Source of the DNA: Ensifer sp. WSM1721
GTDB taxonomy: Bacteria > Pseudomonadota > Alphaproteobacteria > Rhizobiales > Rhizobiaceae
Length of the DNA stretch: 64,000 nucleotides
Assembly (NCBI RefSeq): GCF_000513895.2
Contig: NZ_CP165785.1
Coordinates: 62,001-126,000 of the forward strand
Direction: 5' to 3'
Shown: positions 52,818 through 61,617 of the stretch, piece by piece
Layout of the letters: each line of letters opens with the position of its first letter
Position numbering within the stretch: the first letter of the stretch is position 1
The notes under the pieces: model-generated
What the model saw: only the letters and a program-made list of their open reading frames with translations
Told to the model about the DNA's origin: nothing
The model's database searches: none
Program-made: the position numbers and the translations under genes

Positions 52818-53720
52818 TTACGATTCAACGTGAGATGGGCTTCCACCTGGGCCAACGGCCAGATACGGGAGGCCGGCGGCGATCGCGTCCTTGCCAACGT
52901 ATTCGCGGTAGAGCGAATTCAGAATGCCGCCTGCGGCGTTGTACAGCAGCCAATTGGTCACAAACATGTACATTTTTGTATCGCCGGTCGGCAGGAAGAA
53001 TGTGTTGTGATCGACGTAGGCGGGGTCCTTGCCGATAATCGCAAGATCGACGCCCTGCTTCTTCGTATTCACGATTGTGAACAACGATTGCAGAGTAGCG
53101 TTGGCACGACCAGACATAACTTCACCGATTGCACCGGTCTGATCAGGGAATACCGATACTGATGCGTTGGGGTAAAGGTCTCGTATCTTTGCTTCCTGAG
53201 AGCTGCCCTGGAGAGCCGCGAACTTAAAGTCTGCGGCGTTCATCTGGTCGTAGGTCAGATCAGCCGCCTGCCTGCCAACGATATAGACGGGCTGAAATGT
53301 TACAGCGCATCCTGCGAACCATCCTCGCAGGGATCGGCTCGGAAGGATCGTTCCAGTGGTCATCATGTCGGCACGACCGGATTCGACGGCTGCAAACATT
53401 TGACCGAAATCCATATCTGCGAACTCGACCTGAATTTCAGGCGAGATATCCTTGATCATCCGTCGAATGAGGGCGATTTCATAGCCGTCTGGCTCGCCCT
53501 TGTCGTTGATGTACATATTTGGCGGATATTTCAAACTGGCGGCTACGGTGATTTTTTTGGTCCTGACGGCTTTGTCCAAAACCGAATCGCTGGCTGCTTC
53601 CTGCGCATGCGCGCCACTTGCAGTGCTCACCGCAACAGCTGCTGCACCTCCCGCAAACAGACCAGCGGTCAGAAGTGCACGGCGGTTCGCCCGTATTTCA
53701 CTACCTTGCTTCGTATCCAT
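52818..53720 (-). CDS. Family 3 ABC transporter substrate-binding protein (300 aa)
   Basis: Exported binding protein of the polar amino-acid type. The N-terminus has a Tat-like N13-R-R-A-L-L followed by AGLFAGGAAAVAV, with cleavage after AHA39. Mature features are ITVAASLKYPPNMYIND, DGYEIALIRRM and FGQMFAAVESGRADMM. ATG 53720 after AGGGGAAAGCTG; the longer frame to 53786 has no support. Second gene of the leftward SDR-binding protein-ATPase unit. Ligand probably an amino-acid-like or cyclic carboxylate. Confidence 0.87.
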   Translation of the reverse strand: MDTKQGSEIRANRRALLTAGLFAGGAAAVAVSTASGAHAQEAASDSVLDKAVRTKKITVAASLKYPPNMYINDKGEPDGYEIALIRRMIKDISPEIQVEFADMDFGQMFAAVESGRADMMTTGTILPSRSLRGWFAGCAVTFQPVYIVGRQAADLTYDQMNAADFKFAALQGSSQEAKIRDLYPNASVSVFPDQTGAIGEVMSGRANATLQSLFTIVNTKKQGVDLAIIGKDPAYVDHNTFFLPTGDTKMYMFVTNWLLYNAAGGILNSLYREYVGKDAIAAGLPYLAVGPGGSPSHVES

Positions 53721-53792
53721 CAGCTTTCCCCTTGTCGTTTCAATTATGAAAGCATTCCCTTGCAACCCGCCTGTCGCGGGGGGCACCCTTCA

Positions 53793-54554
53793 TCAGGCGG
53801 TAAGACCGCCATCGACCGTCAGCTGCGCACCATTGACGTAGCTGGCGTCCTCGCTCGCCAAGAACAAAATGGACTTGGCAATCTCTTCGTAGGTTCCCAA
53901 ACGACCAAGCGGCACGGTCGGCGCGAAGCGTTGATCCCGCGCGACAACCTGATCGGGTGACATGCGCGTCAGGCGGTCAGCCATGATGCTTTCCAAGACA
54001 CCCGGGCAGATCGCGTTTGCGCGGATACCACGCGCGCCATAGTCACGCGCGATGGTGCGGGTCAGCATGATCAGGCCTGCCTTCGACACGCCGTAAACCG
54101 CCTCTGAAGTCGAAGCGCGCTGCCCGGCAATAGACGCGGTATTGACGATAACGCCCCTGCCAGCATCCACCATGTGCGGAATAGCCTCGCGACAGAAGAG
54201 GTACGCCGCCTTTAGATTGACATCCAATGCCTGCTGCCAGACCGCCGGATCCGTCTGCGAGATCGTGCCTGTCGGATTTATGCCGGCGTTATTGATCAGG
54301 ATATCCAGCTTGCCATATCGGCTAAGAGCCTGTGCGATGGCGTCCTTCGAAGTCTGTTCCTGCGAAACGTCGCCCACAATCGACACTACCTCGCATCCAC
54401 CACTTTGAAGGTCTTCAACGAGTGTTTCCAGTTTCTCTTCCGCGCGATCAACAAGGACGAGCTTAGCGCCCTCAGTTGCAAGTGCCTGAACCACCGCCCT
54501 CCCAAGGCCACTCGCAACGCCTGTTACTAAAACAGCCTTCCCTGAAAATCGCAT
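53793..54554 (-). CDS. Short-chain dehydrogenase/reductase, FabG-like (253 aa)
   Basis: Classical SDR: TGVASGLGRAVVQAL (residues about 11-25), NNAGINPTG (about 87), Ser in NTASIAG (about 138), Y-G-V-S-K (about 153-157) and the C-terminal YVNGAQLTVDGGLTA tail. ATG 54554 (MRFSGKAVLVTG) is a standard start; the 29-codon longer frame runs into the promoter. First gene of the leftward unit, divergent from the permeases. It probably interconverts a hydroxyl and a ketone on the compound handled by the flavoprotein at 56.9 kb. Confidence 0.88.
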   Translation of the reverse strand: MRFSGKAVLVTGVASGLGRAVVQALATEGAKLVLVDRAEEKLETLVEDLQSGGCEVVSIVGDVSQEQTSKDAIAQALSRYGKLDILINNAGINPTGTISQTDPAVWQQALDVNLKAAYLFCREAIPHMVDAGRGVIVNTASIAGQRASTSEAVYGVSKAGLIMLTRTIARDYGARGIRANAICPGVLESIMADRLTRMSPDQVVARDQRFAPTVPLGRLGTYEEIAKSILFLASEDASYVNGAQLTVDGGLTA

Positions 54555-54623
54555 CTCAACCCGTCCATTTGGCAAATCCAGTAGACCCCTCGCGCGGTCA
54601 TCACCTTCATTACTAATGGGCCG

Positions 54624-54659
54624 ATTGTATCTAAAACACAATAGGAAATCATATATGAT
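54624..54659. promoter_or_regulatory. Divergent operator candidates between SDR and permease genes
   Basis: Two elements lie side by side in the 174-base divergent region: ATTGT-N9-ACAAT (54624-54642) and the perfect 12-base palindrome ATCATATATGAT (54648-54659). The surroundings are A+T-rich. Either could bind the GntR/FCD protein at 56144; the first shares ATTGT/ACAAT with TTACAATCG near 56121. Confidence 0.45.
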
Positions 54660-54728
54660 GTTGACGATTCGAGCTTGCGAGCGTATCGATTGGACACGCG
54701 ATAAAATACGCCTTGAGAAGGGAACGGA

Positions 54729-55403
54729 ATGAGCCTCGATTTTTCAATAGTCCTGGCGCAATGGCCGCGCCTCTTGTGGGGGTTGGTCTACGACCTGTAT
54801 TTCGCGCTCGCTGGCTTCGGAATTGGCTGCGTCATGGGGTTCATTTCGTACCTCGCCTCCGCATCGAAATCGAAGATTGCCAATGCGATCTCCTATGTTT
54901 ACGTGCAGATCGTCAGAGGTCTGCCTATGTACCTTTTGCTCTTATGGATTTACTTCGGTATCGCCACTAGGATTGGGCTGGCTCTGACTGGTGAGCAGTC
55001 GATTATTCTGGCCATCGGCATCATGAGCTCGGCCTTCACATCAGAAATCTTCCGCACAGGATACAATGCAATCGATGTGGGGCAGATCGAAGCTGGTAAG
55101 GCGCTTGGCCTCTCCGATTACCGGATCAACAGGACTATTCTGTTTCCGCAGGTAATTCGGATAGTCATTCCGCCGCTCCTCAACGTTTTTGTGATCTGTT
55201 TCAAAGCATCAACCTACGCCGCCGTCGTGGCGGTACCGGAGCTCATCTTCGCTGCGCAGGACATTAGTTTGAACCAGTTTCGGCCATTCGAAGCCTACAT
55301 TTCTGTCGCCGTACTGCTGATCGGAACGATGTTGTTTCTGTCGCTCTTGGTTAATGCGGTCGAGGCCCGTCTCACCGGGAGTAGGGGAGCATCACGGTCA
55401 TGA
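54729..55403 (+). CDS. Amino-acid ABC transporter permease, HisM/GlnP-type (224 aa)
   Basis: Compact permease with five predicted membrane segments and the EAA loop EIFRTGYNAIDVGQIEAGKALGL near residue 115. AGAAGGGAACGGA precedes ATG 54729. It overlaps the next permease by four bases. With its partner it completes the transporter whose binding protein and ATPase are encoded on the opposite strand across the shared promoter region. Base use in this and the next genes looks less GC-biased than in the flanking clusters. Confidence 0.9.
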   Translation: MSLDFSIVLAQWPRLLWGLVYDLYFALAGFGIGCVMGFISYLASASKSKIANAISYVYVQIVRGLPMYLLLLWIYFGIATRIGLALTGEQSIILAIGIMSSAFTSEIFRTGYNAIDVGQIEAGKALGLSDYRINRTILFPQVIRIVIPPLLNVFVICFKASTYAAVVAVPELIFAAQDISLNQFRPFEAYISVAVLLIGTMLFLSLLVNAVEARLTGSRGASRS

Positions 55404-56056
55404 ATAGCTGGAGTGCTGTACTGAGTCATATGCCCGCCATGCTGTATGGGCTTCGCTTCACTTTCCTTATTGCTATCGCGTCGCTCGCCCTGTCGATGGT
55501 GTTTGGCGGGATCATAGTTTCGCTTCTCAGAAGCAACGTCGTCGTCGCCCGGTCGATCGGGTTTCTCTATGTCCAAGTCTTCCGCTCACTCTCGCCGTAC
55601 GTCTACGTCCTGCTCGTGTACTTCGCGCTGGCTGGCGTGACCGGGTGGAAAATGGATCCCACTACCGCCGGGATCATTTCGCTTACCCTGCTCAACACGG
55701 CCTATGTTGCAGAAATCTATCGTTCTGCGCTTCTCACAATTGACGACGGTCAGTGGGAAGCGGCTGCGGCTATGGGCTTGACACGATGGAAGACCAACTC
55801 GATCGTCATCTGGCCGCAGGCCCTGCGGACGGCCCTTCCTCTCCTCCTCAACCAGTTCATCGTGATTTTGAAGGATTCCGCTATCGTCGGTGTGATAGGC
55901 GTCAAGGACATACTTTACATCGCCAACGCGCAAGCCTCCGTCACCTACAAGCAGTTCGAGTATCTGACTGCAGTGGGTATAATCTTCATTGTCATTGTGT
56001 TTGTGCTGTCTCGCTTGAGCATGAACTTGGAACGACGTCTCGCTTGGAAGCGGTAA
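55400..56056 (+). CDS. Amino-acid ABC transporter permease, HisQ/GlnP-type (218 aa)
   Basis: Second compact permease, segments at about 12-35 (LYGLRFTFLIAIASLALSM) and onward, with coupling loop EIYRSALLTIDDGQWEAAAAMGLT near residue 110. ATGA overlap with the first permease. The gene is followed after 87 bases by a GntR/FCD regulator; the operator-like repeat at 56096-56121 sits in that gap. Confidence 0.9.
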   Translation: MNSWSAVLSHMPAMLYGLRFTFLIAIASLALSMVFGGIIVSLLRSNVVVARSIGFLYVQVFRSLSPYVYVLLVYFALAGVTGWKMDPTTAGIISLTLLNTAYVAEIYRSALLTIDDGQWEAAAAMGLTRWKTNSIVIWPQALRTALPLLLNQFIVILKDSAIVGVIGVKDILYIANAQASVTYKQFEYLTAVGIIFIVIVFVLSRLSMNLERRLAWKR

Positions 56057-56095
56057 GTCTTGCCGGAGCCTGTCGAAGCCCATAAGGCGACAGGA

Positions 56096-56121
56096 AATCA
56101 AATTGGATTTCTAATTTGATT
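56096..56121. promoter_or_regulatory. Operator candidate upstream of the GntR gene
   Basis: AATCAAATT (56096-56104), 8-base spacer, AATTTGATT (56113-56121): a perfect 9-8-9 inverted repeat, 22 bases before the regulator start. It is probably the autoregulatory site of the GntR/FCD protein, or an internal promoter element separating the permeases from the regulator-flavoprotein pair. Confidence 0.6.
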
Positions 56122-56143
56122 ACAATCGTTAGGGAGTGAACGC

Positions 56144-56875
56144 ATGGCAAAGGTGGTGCCACCCGCCACAGAAGCTAAGAGCAAGCAGCAAATCGCTTAC
56201 AATTATCTCAAGGAGGGTATCGACCGCGGATTGTATGCACCCAAGCAACGGCTGGTGATCGACACATTGGCCAGGGAGCTATCGATCAGCCCAGTTCCGG
56301 TCAGAGAGGCCATACGTCGTCTTGAGGCTGAAGGCTTAGTGATCTTCAGCAAGAACTCTGGCGCGATCGTCGCCGGCGCGGATCCAAATCTGTGGGCGGA
56401 GCAGATGGAGCTTTTGGCCGTCCTCGAAGGCTATGTGACCGGCGCAGCCGCGCCGAGGATCACTCCAGCCGACATCAAGCAACTGAAGAGCATCAACGAC
56501 GAGATGGCGCAGGCCCTGGCTTCGTTCGATCTCGGCGGTTGGACCCAAGGCAACCTGGATTTCCATGCGGTCATCAACAAGCGGTGTCCCAATGCGACGA
56601 TCGTCGAGCAGATCGGTCGGTTGAGGTCGAGGATCGCTATGATCAACCGATTCATATTGCCACGAACTGAGGCAACAATCCTTCACACTCTGGGCAGAGA
56701 CAGCGGCAAGTCGACGCTCAGCGGACACGAATGGATCATCGACGCCTACGTCACGAGGAAATCGGCCACAGAAATCGAAGCTCACGTGCGGACGAACATT
56801 CTGACGCTGACAGAAGAAACCCGCCGCAACCTGTTGAACGATCATGACGGGCGCGTGAGCATGTCAATTGGATAG
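56144..56875 (+). CDS. GntR-family transcriptional regulator, FCD subfamily (243 aa)
   Basis: Winged helix (LARELSISPVPVREAIRRLEAEG, residues about 45-67) and an FCD-like ligand domain (LDFHAVINKRC, SGHEWIIDAY, AHVRTNIL). The metal-binding histidines are only partly conserved compared with the other FCD proteins here. GGGAGTG precedes ATG 56144. Its end overlaps the leader of the flavoprotein gene by a few bases, so regulator and enzyme are cotranscribed, and the whole 52-58.5 kb cluster is probably under its control. Confidence 0.86.
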   Translation: MAKVVPPATEAKSKQQIAYNYLKEGIDRGLYAPKQRLVIDTLARELSISPVPVREAIRRLEAEGLVIFSKNSGAIVAGADPNLWAEQMELLAVLEGYVTGAAAPRITPADIKQLKSINDEMAQALASFDLGGWTQGNLDFHAVINKRCPNATIVEQIGRLRSRIAMINRFILPRTEATILHTLGRDSGKSTLSGHEWIIDAYVTRKSATEIEAHVRTNILTLTEETRRNLLNDHDGRVSMSIG

Positions 56876-56885
56876 GGATATGCAC

Positions 56886-58466
56886 ATGCAAAACTATGAC
56901 GTTGTTGTTCTGGGCAGCGGCGGCGCGGGATTGGTTGCGGCTCTCGCAGCGGCCTCGAAGGGAATGACCGTCGGGGTTCTCGAAAAGTCGCCGTTGATCG
57001 GCGGCACGACTGCAATCTCCGGCGGAGGAATCTGGATCCCCAATAACCACGTTATGGAGGCCTCCGGCTTCATCGACAACGAGGCGGATGCGCATATCTA
57101 TCTTGACCGCCTTACACACGGGGAAACTTCACCGGATCTTCTGCGGCAATTCGTGACGAGCGGCCCCGAAATGCTCCGGTTCCTGGAAACCCACTCAGAT
57201 CTTCGCTTCTTCAGTGTCGACCGTCCCGACTATCACCCGGGCTGGACAGGTGCGCGCAGCGGCCGATCGGTCGAACCTCTGCCATTCGAACCGGGGATGG
57301 AAGCCGGGCTCTTTGAGACACTCCGTTATTCGACGCTACGACAGCCGGTAACATCAACGGAAGGCCGCAAGGGCCTGAGCGCGGACATCATCGCCGATCG
57401 GCAGCGCCGCAACATACGTACACAAGGGGCCGGCTTGGTGGCAGGTCTGGCCCAAGCATGCGCAAAGGCAGGCGTCCGCTTCCATGTGAGCAACCCCGCA
57501 ACCGGCCTTACATTCGATGGCCGGCGCTGCACCGGCGTTAAGACAGCGAACGGGCGCGTCTCGGCGAAGGTCGGCGTTGTCCTTACCACCGGTGGCTTCG
57601 AGTGGAACGAGGACATGGTTTCCGCCTTCCTTCCCGGCTTCACCAGCGCGCCCACGACGCCTCCCGGCAACAATGGCGACGGACTGAGGTTTGGTCTGGA
57701 AGCGGGAGCGGCCATCGCGAATATGACAGAGGCTTGGTGGACCGCTGCTTACCGCATTCCCGGCGAAGAACTTGATGGCATGCCACTGACGCGGAACATG
57801 GTGCGAGAACTGGCACTTCCTGGATCGATCATGGTGAACAGCAGGGGCGAGCGCTTTGTTAACGAGGCGACCTCCTACAATGATCTCGGAATGTCGTTCA
57901 ACATCTTCGATCCAGGAGCGTACTCGTACATAAATCGGCCAGCTTGGCTGATCTTCGACAACGCTTTCAAGAACCGGTACACCGTTGCATCCATTCCTCC
58001 GACACAACCGGCTCCGAATTGGATGCACACGGCGGCTTCGCTCACTGAACTTGCGAACAAGCTGTCGATTTCAGCCGAAGGACTGCGGGCCACGATCGAC
58101 CGCTTCAACGGTTATGCGCTTAATGGCCACGACCAGGATTTTGCCCGAGGGGAGGACGTCCACGGCCTCTATTATGGTGATCCAGAGATTACGCCGAACC
58201 CTTGCCTTGGCGTCATCAGCGAAGGCCCCTTCTATGCCGTCGAAGTTGCGCCGGGAAACAATGGTACGAAGGGTGGCCTAAAAACGACGACGCACGGCCA
58301 AGTAATCCGCCACGACGGATCAATAATCGGTGGGCTGTACGCCTGCGGAAATGTTGCCGCGAGTATCTTCGGAAAAGGCTACCCGGGCCACGGCGGATCT
58401 CTCGGGCCGATCATGACCGCAGCTTATGCCACCGGTATCAATTTGGGGGCCGGCCGGATCGGATGA
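56886..58466 (+). CDS. FAD-binding dehydrogenase, fumarate-reductase/3-ketosteroid-dehydrogenase-like (526 aa)
   Basis: FAD_binding_2 flavoprotein: dinucleotide motif VVVLGSGGAGLVAALAA (residues 5-21), the SGGGIWIPNN segment (about 45) and a C-terminal GLYACGNVAASIFGKGYPGHGGSLGP that closes the flavin site. Relatives insert or reduce C=C bonds next to a carbonyl (KstD, urocanate or fumarate reductases). No signal peptide and no cytochrome domain. I start at ATG 56886 (AGGG eight bases before); ATG 56880 or TTG 56868 are possible. With the SDR it could dehydrogenate an imported cyclic keto acid. Confidence 0.87.
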   Translation: MQNYDVVVLGSGGAGLVAALAAASKGMTVGVLEKSPLIGGTTAISGGGIWIPNNHVMEASGFIDNEADAHIYLDRLTHGETSPDLLRQFVTSGPEMLRFLETHSDLRFFSVDRPDYHPGWTGARSGRSVEPLPFEPGMEAGLFETLRYSTLRQPVTSTEGRKGLSADIIADRQRRNIRTQGAGLVAGLAQACAKAGVRFHVSNPATGLTFDGRRCTGVKTANGRVSAKVGVVLTTGGFEWNEDMVSAFLPGFTSAPTTPPGNNGDGLRFGLEAGAAIANMTEAWWTAAYRIPGEELDGMPLTRNMVRELALPGSIMVNSRGERFVNEATSYNDLGMSFNIFDPGAYSYINRPAWLIFDNAFKNRYTVASIPPTQPAPNWMHTAASLTELANKLSISAEGLRATIDRFNGYALNGHDQDFARGEDVHGLYYGDPEITPNPCLGVISEGPFYAVEVAPGNNGTKGGLKTTTHGQVIRHDGSIIGGLYACGNVAASIFGKGYPGHGGSLGPIMTAAYATGINLGAGRIG

Positions 58467-58480
58467 TCCGGCCGCTTTAT
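58451..58480 (+). terminator. Hairpin terminator containing the stop codon
   Basis: CGGCCGGATC (58451-58460) pairs perfectly with GATCCGGCCG (58465-58474) around GGAT, followed by CTTTATTC. The TGA stop of the flavoprotein (58464-58466) lies at the loop. The T-run is poor, so termination may be partial. Confidence 0.6.
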
Positions 58481-58601
58481 TCGATCTTGGCGGATGAAAC
58501 TGGATAGTTTTCGTGTTAAGCAACCTGGGTGCGACTCTACCAGTTAACAAGCAGGCGCCCCCAAGTAGCGAAGAGCAGGGGGGTGCTGCGCCCCCGTCAA
58601 A

Positions 58602-59126
58602 ATGGCCGATATCCGTAGCATGAGCAACAAAGCTAGCAGCACTGAAATAGAAGGCGTCGAGCCGCACGGGGCTCCGCCAGGAAGGCGGCGTTCGCTGGCG
58701 ATCGGACTCCTGCGCGCTCGTGAAGCGGTGATGAGCCATTTCCGGCCGATCCTCGCAGCTCATGATGTGACGGAGCAGCAGTGGCGGGTCATCCGCGCTT
58801 TGGCTGAGGCAGGCACGCTCGATGCGACGGAAGTGGCGGAGAGGGCGTTCATCCTGGCGCCGAGCCTTACGAGAATGCTTCGCTCCCTTGAGGAGCGCGG
58901 CTTCATTACCAAACACAAGGACAAGGCTGACGGTCGACGAGTCCTGCTACAGATCACCCCGGCCGGCCAAGCGATTATCGAAGAGGTGATGCCGGAGAGC
59001 CTTAAGGTGTACGCGGATATCGATGCCAGCTTCGGGGCGGAGCGGGTGGAGCAGCTTCTCGATATGCTGGAGGAGCTGTCAAGGTTCGGGCTCCAGGGCC
59101 GGACGAACGGCGAGGGCGATCAGTAG
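58602..59126 (+). CDS. hpaR: Homoprotocatechuate degradation regulator HpaR, MarR family (174 aa)
   Basis: MarR winged helix with the HpaR/HpcR hallmarks: SLAIGLLRAREAVMSHFRPILAAHDVTEQQWR shortened at residues 31-62, LAPSLTRMLRSLEERG (about 87-102) and the wing KHKDKADGRRVLLQ. HpaR represses the meta-cleavage operon and responds to homoprotocatechuate-type aromatics. ATG 58602 has a weak ribosome site; ATG 58620 is possible. It converges on hpaI with a seven-base overlap. Upstream 58467-58601 holds TGTTAA (58514) and TTAACA (58544) inverted, a possible operator. Confidence 0.88.
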   Translation: MADIRSMSNKASSTEIEGVEPHGAPPGRRRSLAIGLLRAREAVMSHFRPILAAHDVTEQQWRVIRALAEAGTLDATEVAERAFILAPSLTRMLRSLEERGFITKHKDKADGRRVLLQITPAGQAIIEEVMPESLKVYADIDASFGAERVEQLLDMLEELSRFGLQGRTNGEGDQ

Positions 59127-59926
59127 GCGGCTGCGCCCCTCGCGCCCTCGGCAGCCTCGACCTTCTCGAAGTCACGGAGCAATTGACTGGTCGCGTTGGC
59201 GAGAAGGGTCACGTCATTACCGATCGCAACGAAAGTCGCGCCGAGTTCGAGATAACGTTTTGCAAGCGAGAGGTCGCCGGTAAGAATGCCGGCGGCCTTG
59301 CTAAGCGACTTTATTCTGAGCAGCGCCTTCTCTACTTCTGCCTGAACTTCCGGCGCTCCGGGCTTGCCGAGGAAACCCATATCGGCTGCAAGGTCCGCCG
59401 GCCCGACGAAGACACCATCGACGCCCTCCGTCCCGGCGATATCGTCGAGTGCTTTCAGCCCGGCGAGGCTCTCGATCTGCAGCAGCAGGCAGACCTCGTC
59501 GTTCGCGGTCTGCAGGTAGTCGGTCGTGCGGTTGAAGGCCGAGGCGCGGGCGAGTGCTGCCCCGACCCCGCGAACGCCGTGAGGCGGGTAGCGCACCGCC
59601 TTCACCATCGTTTCTGCCATCGCTTTGCTATCGACCATCGGGATGAGCAGCGTCTGCGCCCCGATGTCGAGCAATTGCTTGACGATCCAGGTTTCTCCGA
59701 TCGGCGGGCGGATCACCGCATGGCTCGTCGTCCCCTTCATCGCCTGGAGTTGGGAAACCAAGAGCGGCACGTCGTTTGGTGCGTGCTCTGCGTCGAGCAG
59801 CAGCCAGTCATAGCCAGCCCCGGCGCAGATCTCGACCGTGTAGGGACTGGCGAGTGCCTGCCAGAGGCCGATCTGGGCGCGGCCCTCCTTCAGCGCCTGC
59901 TTGAAACGGTTCGTCGGTGCGGGCAT
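59120..59926 (-). CDS. hpaI: 4-hydroxy-2-oxoheptanedioate aldolase HpaI (268 aa)
   Basis: Class II HpcH/HpaI aldolase. Visible site residues are LLDAEHAPND (about 41-50), the IRPP arginine (about 72), LLQIESLAG with the metal Glu (about 148) and VDGVFVGPADLAADMG with the metal Asp (about 170). It splits 4-hydroxy-2-oxoheptane-1,7-dioate into pyruvate and succinic semialdehyde. ATG 59926 follows AAGGAG; the open frame extends over 100 codons upstream but only as a shadow of hpaH. Last gene of the leftward hpa unit. Confidence 0.92.
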   Translation of the reverse strand: MPAPTNRFKQALKEGRAQIGLWQALASPYTVEICAGAGYDWLLLDAEHAPNDVPLLVSQLQAMKGTTSHAVIRPPIGETWIVKQLLDIGAQTLLIPMVDSKAMAETMVKAVRYPPHGVRGVGAALARASAFNRTTDYLQTANDEVCLLLQIESLAGLKALDDIAGTEGVDGVFVGPADLAADMGFLGKPGAPEVQAEVEKALLRIKSLSKAAGILTGDLSLAKRYLELGATFVAIGNDVTLLANATSQLLRDFEKVEAAEGARGAAAY

Positions 59927-59936
59927 CGGCGGCTCC

Positions 59937-60740
59937 TTAGGCGAAGAACAGGCTGACCGAGCCGTAGGCGCCGAAGTCGGCGACAATGGTATCGCCGTGA
60001 CGCGCCTCGATCGGCCGGATAAACGAGCCGGCAAGAACAATTTGCCCCGCTTCGATGCCATCGCCGTATCGTGCAAGTCTGTTGGCGAGCCAGGCGACGC
60101 CTCGGGCGGGCTGATTGAGAACGCCGGCGCCGAGCCCGGTTTCCTCGACTTCGGCGTTGCGGCTGACGATTGCGCCCATCCAGCGCATGTCGATTTGGTC
60201 CGGCCTGACGGCACGGCCGCCGGTGACGATACCGGCATTGGCAGCATTGTCGGAGATCGTGTCGTAGACGTTGCGGGCCTTCTTCGTCTCCGGGTCGACG
60301 CGGACGATGCGGGTGTCGAGGATCTCGAGGGCAGGGGTCACGTAGTCGGTTGCGGCGAGGACGTCGAAAACGGTCACTCCCGGACCTTTCAGCGGTGCCT
60401 TCATCACGAAGGCGATCTCCGCCTCGATGCGCGGCTGGATGAAACGGTCGGCGGGGATCGTCGCGCCGTCCTCGAAGACCATGTCGTCGAAGAGCACACC
60501 CGAGTCGGGGGTGTCGATGTTCAGCGCATATTGCATCGCCTTCGAGGTAAGGCCGATCTTCCAGCCGATCACCCTGCGGCCGCTGGCGATCTTCTTCTTC
60601 ACCCACTCGCCCTGGATCGCATAGGCGGCGTCCATGTCGATCTCGGGATATTTCAGCGACAGGAGCCCGGTTTGCTTACGGGTCCGCTCGGCCTCGTCTA
60701 GGCTTCCGGCAGCCTGTTCGATCTGGTCCTTGGTCAGCAT
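59937..60740 (-). CDS. hpaH: 2-oxo-hept-4-ene-1,7-dioate hydratase HpaH (267 aa)
   Basis: Single-domain hydratase of the FAH-like fold with [13 protein letters not shown] (about 58-70), [10 protein letters not shown] (about 84), [11 protein letters not shown] (about 104) holding metal ligands, and the C-terminal [19 protein letters not shown]. It hydrates 2-oxo-hept-4-ene-1,7-dioate, feeding HpaI ten bases downstream. It overlaps the FAH-family gene upstream by seven bases. Length and motifs match known HpaH. Confidence 0.92.
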   Translation of the reverse strand: MLTKDQIEQAAGSLDEAERTRKQTGLLSLKYPEIDMDAAYAIQGEWVKKKIASGRRVIGWKIGLTSKAMQYALNIDTPDSGVLFDDMVFEDGATIPADRFIQPRIEAEIAFVMKAPLKGPGVTVFDVLAATDYVTPALEILDTRIVRVDPETKKARNVYDTISDNAANAGIVTGGRAVRPDQIDMRWMGAIVSRNAEVEETGLGAGVLNQPARGVAWLANRLARYGDGIEAGQIVLAGSFIRPIEARHGDTIVADFGAYGSVSLFFA

Positions 60741-61612
60741 GCGCGCACCTCGTCGGCAATCGTGTTTCTCAAAGTGCCTATGCCGTCTGCCTCGACCTCA
60801 ACGACGTCGCCGGGCTTGAGCCAAACCGGCGGGTCGAAACGGGCGCCGGCGCCGGTCGGCGTGCCGGTTACGATCACATCGCCCGGAACCAGAGTGGTGA
60901 AGGTTGAGATGTAATTGATGATCTTGCGGAAAGAGAAGATCATCCGGCTGGTGCGGTCGCTCTGGCGGACCTCGCCGTTGACGCGGGTCTCGAGTTTGAT
61001 GTCGGCGATTTGGTCCTCACTCGCGTAAGGGATAAGCCAGGGGCCGATCGAGCCGGTTTGGTCGAAGTTCTTCCCCTGGGTGACATTGAATTTCGCGTGG
61101 CGCACCCAGTCACGGATCGTGCCCTCATTGCAGAGCGTCAGAGCCGCTATGTGGTTCAATGCTTCTGCTTCCGCGATGCGTCGCCCACCCTTGCCAATGA
61201 CGATCACGATCTCGCCCTCATAGTCGAGTTGCGGACTTTCGGGCGGCCGGATCAGCGGCTCGCCGTGGCCGGTGAAGGATCGCGGAAAACGGATGAACAG
61301 CGATGGGTTGGAGGGGGCGGCCTGCCCGTCCTTGTATTCCTCGTTGCGATCGGGAAAGTTGACGCCGACGCAGATGATCTTTTCCGGCGACGGGATCGGA
61401 ATCTCGAAGCGTATGTCTTCGACCGGGAAGTCCGGCGGCAAGGATGCGCTCTCCGCGGCGAGTGTGGAAAGCGCGCCGGCTGCGATGACTTCTCTGAGAG
61501 TCGCCCAGCGTGCGCCGTGGCGGGCCGAGAGGTCTACGACGCCGTCTTCCGTCAGAAAGCCGTAGCCTTGACGGTTCACATGGGAAAAGCTGAGGAATTT
61601 CGGATGGGACAT
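60734..61612 (-). CDS. Fumarylacetoacetate-hydrolase-family protein, HpaG-like (292 aa)
   Basis: FAH fold: CVGVNFPDRNEEY (about residues 82-94), DYEGEIVIVIGKGGR with the metal Glu (about 130) and the C-terminal GDVIVTGTPTGAGARFDPP (about 243). In the homoprotocatechuate pathway the FAH protein is the OPET decarboxylase HpaG, normally two fused domains or two genes; this is one 292-residue chain with one catalytic domain, so it may provide only the isomerase or the decarboxylase step, or hydrolyse another acylpyruvate. Between the decarboxylase and hpaH genes. Confidence 0.83.
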   Translation of the reverse strand: MSHPKFLSFSHVNRQGYGFLTEDGVVDLSARHGARWATLREVIAAGALSTLAAESASLPPDFPVEDIRFEIPIPSPEKIICVGVNFPDRNEEYKDGQAAPSNPSLFIRFPRSFTGHGEPLIRPPESPQLDYEGEIVIVIGKGGRRIAEAEALNHIAALTLCNEGTIRDWVRHAKFNVTQGKNFDQTGSIGPWLIPYASEDQIADIKLETRVNGEVRQSDRTSRMIFSFRKIINYISTFTTLVPGDVIVTGTPTGAGARFDPPVWLKPGDVVEVEADGIGTLRNTIADEVRAC

Positions 61613-61617
61613 GGGGC

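Noticed and set aside
24273..56875. Four FCD regulators read as duplicates of one gene
   Set aside because: Their helix-turn-helix and ligand domains differ clearly and each sits with its own cluster.
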